This document shows positions 61,331-64,000 of a stretch of 64,000 nucleotides of DNA, in pieces (within the stretch, counting starts at the first letter, position 1; each line of letters starts with the position of its first letter). The stretch covers positions 811,501-875,500 of the forward strand of contig NZ_CP041253.1 of the NCBI RefSeq assembly GCF_006575665.1, written 5' to 3'. The translations under genes and the position numbers were made by a program. This DNA comes from Echinicola soli. Lineage in GTDB: Bacteria > Bacteroidota > Bacteroidia > Cytophagales > Cyclobacteriaceae. Below the pieces are notes generated by a model. That model searched no databases, was not told the DNA's origin, and saw nothing but the letters and a program-made list of their open reading frames with translations.

Positions 61331-62605
61331 CTAATCAATCCACTCAAAACCCAAATAAGGAACCAGTACTTCTGGCATTTTGATGCCTTTTTCGGTCTGG
61401 TTATTTTCAAGAATGGCCGCGACGATCCTTGGCAAAGCCAATGCGCTTCCATTCAGTGTATGAGCGAGTGTGGTCTTCTTGTCATCATCCTTAAAGCGCA
61501 GCTTTAGCCGGTTGGCCTGATATGTCTCAAAGTTACTCACAGAACTTACTTCCAACCACATTTCCTGGGCGGCAGAGTACACCTCCATATCGTAGGTCAG
61601 GGCAGAAGTGAAGCCTGTATCCCCTCCACAAAGCCGGAGTACACGGTATTGCAAGCCCAGCTTTTTCAGCAATTCCTGAACATAAGTGCTCATGTCCTCC
61701 AGTGTCTCATAAGACTTGTCGGGATGGGTGATTTGGACCAGCTCTACTTTGTCAAACTGGTGAAGCCTGTTTAGCCCTCTTACATGTGCGCCCCAACTAC
61801 CCGCTTCTCTTCGAAAGCAAGGCGTGAAAGCCGTGTTTTTGATCGGCAGATTACTGGCCTTTAGCATCACATCCCGGTACATATTAGTTATCGGCACTTC
61901 TGCGGTAGGGATCAGAAAAAGGTCGTCATGGGTAATGTGGTACATTTGACCTTCCTTGTCCGGAAGCTGACCGGTGCCATAACCGCTTTCTTCATTGATA
62001 AGGATAGGCGGCTGCACTTCATTGTAGCCATGTTTGGTAGCTTCATCCAAGAAAAAGTTCACCAAAGCTCGCTGTAGTCGGGCGCCTTTGCCTTTATAAA
62101 TGGGAAATCCCGCTCCAGTGATTTTATTGCCCAGCTCAAAGTCAATGATGTCGTGTTTTTTGATCAGGTCCCAATGGGCTTGCTTGCCCTCGTAAAGTGT
62201 TGGTGCCTCACCATGCTCCAATACCACTTCATTGTCATCAGCTGATTTTCCAGCCTTTACGCTAGCATGTGGCACATTGGGAATGGTATAGAGCAATTGC
62301 TTCAAGGCCTCCTCTATTTCACCGTATTTTTCTTCCAGGGATTTTATCTGGCTTTTGATTTCGGCAGTACGCTTTTTGATCGTTTCGGCCTCGTCCTTTT
62401 TGCCCTCCCGCATCAATAGACCAATTTGCTTGGAAATGGAATTGGATTCAGCCTGCAGCTGGTCCCTTTGCAGCTGGGTTTCTTTTCTTTCTTTGTCTAA
62501 ATCCAGGACTTTTTGCAGTCTTTCCTTTGGCTCGGCAAAGAAGCGTTTCTGCAATCCTTCCACTGCCTGGTCAAAATTTTCACGGATAAAATTTACCTGT
62601 AGCAT
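61331..62605 (-). CDS. serS: Serine--tRNA ligase
   Basis: 424 residues, class II aminoacyl-tRNA synthetase. An N-terminal coiled-coil tRNA-binding arm spans about 30-100 (KERKETQLQRDQLQAESNSI). The catalytic core has motif 2 FRREAGSWG (about 262-270) with the GLNRLHQFDKVE loop, and motif 3 ALALPRIVAAILEN (about 388-401). Full length for the family. It charges tRNA-Ser and tRNA-Sec with serine. A TATCTTTG -7 box is at 62632-62639, 27 bp upstream. A MITE-like element follows its stop. Confidence 0.96.
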   Translation of the reverse strand: MLQVNFIRENFDQAVEGLQKRFFAEPKERLQKVLDLDKERKETQLQRDQLQAESNSISKQIGLLMREGKKDEAETIKKRTAEIKSQIKSLEEKYGEIEEALKQLLYTIPNVPHASVKAGKSADDNEVVLEHGEAPTLYEGKQAHWDLIKKHDIIDFELGNKITGAGFPIYKGKGARLQRALVNFFLDEATKHGYNEVQPPILINEESGYGTGQLPDKEGQMYHITHDDLFLIPTAEVPITNMYRDVMLKASNLPIKNTAFTPCFRREAGSWGAHVRGLNRLHQFDKVELVQITHPDKSYETLEDMSTYVQELLKKLGLQYRVLRLCGGDTGFTSALTYDMEVYSAAQEMWLEVSSVSNFETYQANRLKLRFKDDDKKTTLAHTLNGSALALPRIVAAILENNQTEKGIKMPEVLVPYLGFEWID

Positions 62606-62631
62606 GTCGTATAAGCTTTATTTTAGAAATG

Positions 62632-62639
62632 CAAAGATA
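62632..62639 (-). promoter_or_regulatory. Bacteroidota -7 box (TATCTTTG) for serS
   Basis: Exact TAnnTTTG match on the minus strand, 27 bp before the serS ATG, implying a short leader. Confidence 0.5.
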
Positions 62640-62973
62640 GTGATTTCAAACAGAGCTCAGGAGCGGAATGGTAAAAAATCGAAATGAGATGCCAGTAGCA
62701 GGGGCTCTCATGGATGGCATGGATCTTCGTCGATGAAATTTCGGAAAACACACAGATGGAAACAGCCTTTTCCGATGCATTCCCAGGTATCCATATCCTT
62801 TTATTGACAGGGCATTCTCCGAGATAAACCTGACAAGAGCCTTCAATTGTTACCTGTGTACAGAAAGTTTCAAGGGATTTGATAATAAACGGAATCTTTT
62901 TTCCGTTTTTGGTGTAAAGAAAGAGAAACAGGTAAAATCAGTCCATTTTAACTGGATACTAATCTTTTTCTTG

Positions 62974-62981
62974 TATATTTG
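62974..62981 (+). promoter_or_regulatory. Bacteroidota -7 box (TATATTTG) likely driving rho
   Basis: Exact TAnnTTTG match on the plus strand, 217 bp before the rho ATG, giving a leader of about 210 nt. The leader has two hairpins: AATCCAC/GTGGATT (63084-63102) and TCTTAT/ATAAGA (63105-63119) followed by CACCTTTTTAT. Confidence 0.5.
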
Positions 62982-63198
62982 GAAAGCATAAACTCGCTAA
63001 TTTTCTGATAAATACACATCCTCAAAGAAAAAGTTTGCGTATTAAAATTGCTTACTGTAATATTGTGAAGTCAAAAAGTTCATAATCCACGCCCTGTGGA
63101 TTCATCTTATTTCATAAGACACCTTTTTATACCAATCAATTAAATAGTCACAGTACTCATTTCTATTAATCACATCAAGTACCTCTTATACGTTTTTT

Positions 63199-64000
63199 AT
63201 GTATAATATTGAAGAACTAAAAATTAGATTGCTATCCGAATTGAAGGAGATAGCAGAAGAACTGGGGGTGAAAAATTTTAAATCCCTAAAGAAGGACGAT
63301 CTCATCTATGCGATCTTAGATCAGCAAGCAATCACCCCCGAGAAAGCCCTTCCCAAGAAAAAGCCGGCCAAAGCAGAAGTGGAGAAACCGGTACCGGATA
63401 CTCCTGAAAAGAAACCTGAGCATAAACCATCCGCCGAAGACAATAAGGAAACCAAGCCTAAGTTTAAGCGGGAGAATGTAACGGAATCCAAAAAAGAAGA
63501 TTCGCCAAAAGCGGAAGACAAGCCGGCCAAAAAACCAAAGGATAGTGCCAAGGACACTCCTAAAGAAAGAAAGCCTAAGCGGAGTGAAGCGCCTAAATCT
63601 GAAAACAAGCCGGAAAGCAAACCTGAAAGCAAGCCCGTAGGAAAGTCTGACAGCAAAGCAGAAACAAAACAGGACAAACCTTCTTCTGATGAAAATCGAC
63701 CAAGAAGCTTCAGACCCAGAAGGAAAGCAGTGATAGATGAAGAAGCCCAGCGTGTGGCAACAGAAAGGCCACAGGAACCAGAGGTCGATCTTCCAAAAAG
63801 AAAAAATTTCAAAGAGGTATCTGATGAGCAGCCCAGCCAACCTTCCATTGGCAGCAGCAGAAAGAAATATGCTTCTTTGGTAAAGGAATTTGATGGAATA
63901 ATAGAAAACGAAGGGGTCTTGGAAATCATGTCCGACGGATATGGCTTCTTGCGCTCTCTCGATTATAACTACCTGGCTTCACCGGATGACATTTATGTGT
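63199..64000 (+). CDS. rho: Transcription termination factor Rho (5' part; continues beyond window)
   Basis: 267 codons seen from the ATG at 63199. The first ~45 residues are the Rho N-terminal SAP-like helix bundle ([20 protein letters not shown]). Residues about 50-223 form a highly charged, low-complexity insert rich in Lys, Glu, Pro and Ser ([20 protein letters not shown]), which is typical in Bacteroidota and absent in E. coli Rho. From Y224 the cold-shock RNA-binding domain begins ([20 protein letters not shown], then DGYGFLRS and [11 protein letters not shown]). The ATPase part lies outside the window. Rho releases RNA polymerase from RNA in an ATP-driven way. Confidence 0.95.
   Translation, partial: MYNIEELKIRLLSELKEIAEELGVKNFKSLKKDDLIYAILDQQAITPEKALPKKKPAKAEVEKPVPDTPEKKPEHKPSAEDNKETKPKFKRENVTESKKEDSPKAEDKPAKKPKDSAKDTPKERKPKRSEAPKSENKPESKPESKPVGKSDSKAETKQDKPSSDENRPRSFRPRRKAVIDEEAQRVATERPQEPEVDLPKRKNFKEVSDEQPSQPSIGSSRKKYASLVKEFDGIIENEGVLEIMSDGYGFLRSLDYNYLASPDDIYV

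Larger units (their letters stand above)
62606..63198. other. Divergent spacer between serS and rho
   Basis: 593 bp without a gene. It holds the serS promoter (62632-62639), a hairpin AACGGAA/TTCCGTT followed by T (62888-62910), a plus-strand -7 box TATATTTG (62974-62981) and two small hairpins in the predicted rho leader (63084-63102 and 63105-63119). Confidence 0.6.

Noticed and set aside
63321..63929. Two long minus-strand frames opposite rho (Phe/Ser/Leu-rich)
   Set aside because: They mirror the Lys/Glu-rich low-complexity insert of rho, where AAG/GAA codons give TTC/CTT on the other strand.

Overview
The window is chromosomal DNA from a Bacteroidota bacterium, most likely order Cytophagales, family Cyclobacteriaceae (Echinicola/Cyclobacterium/Algoriphagus-like). 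This is inferred from a SusC/SusD outer-membrane uptake pair, a type IX secretion sorting domain, 6-bladed propeller lipoproteins, the bacillithiol gene bshA, an acyl-ACP desaturase, a Rho with a long charged N-terminal insert, TAnnTTTG-type -7 promoter boxes and the scarcity of Shine-Dalgarno sites. The species cannot be fixed from the sequence alone.

Layout. 1-2406: most of carB (its 3' end lies outside). 2.7-4.3 kb: a propeller lipoprotein. 4.7-11.2 kb: the 2-oxoglutarate dehydrogenase operon sucA-sucB-lpdA (minus strand), with a small four-helix-bundle gene flanked by inverted repeats wedged between sucB and lpdA. 11.4-16.9 kb: an epimerase-like gene, then a likely cassette of a Cys-rich secreted peptide, a 6-bladed propeller lipoprotein and a membrane protein, then a fatty acid hydroxylase. 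17-21.2 kb: bshA and a GH3/beta-lactamase fusion. 21.4-25.4 kb: a plus-strand operon of a small membrane protein, mutL and two rhomboid proteases. 26.2-30.1 kb: a T9SS-exported protein and recQ. 31.4-40.6 kb: acyl-ACP desaturase, a susC/susD pair, a propeller lipoprotein and an M19 dipeptidase. 40.6-43.3 kb: gene-free, dominated by a 293-bp tandem array. 43.3-49.1 kb: an M1 metallopeptidase and a plus-strand outer-membrane channel/BCCT transporter/universal-stress-protein operon. 49.9-52.9 kb: a UPF0158 gene, a DUF2520 gene and a complete IS4-type element with an exact target duplication. 53.1-59.0 kb: cytochrome c maturation genes ccmB, ccmC, ccmD-like, ccmE and ccmF, with seven copies of a ~149-bp tandem repeat between ccmB and ccmC. 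59.6-64 kb: a TlpA-like lipoprotein, serS and the 5' part of rho.

Most genes are housekeeping or envelope functions. The unusual content is mainly in and around the spacers: two tandem arrays inserted at gene ends or inside an operon, a three-member family of MITE-like inverted-repeat elements (AGGCTGTYTYATAA ends) placed right at gene 3' ends, several dispersed palindromic repeats shared between distant spacers, a promoter/palindrome/terminator set that may be a small RNA gene, and decayed gene remnants. Among genes, the most notable are the Cys-rich peptide cassette, the inserted four-helix-bundle gene, and a CcmE with Cys rather than His as its predicted heme ligand.

No tRNA, rRNA or CRISPR array was recognised. 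Everything here is from reading the sequence; no database search was run.
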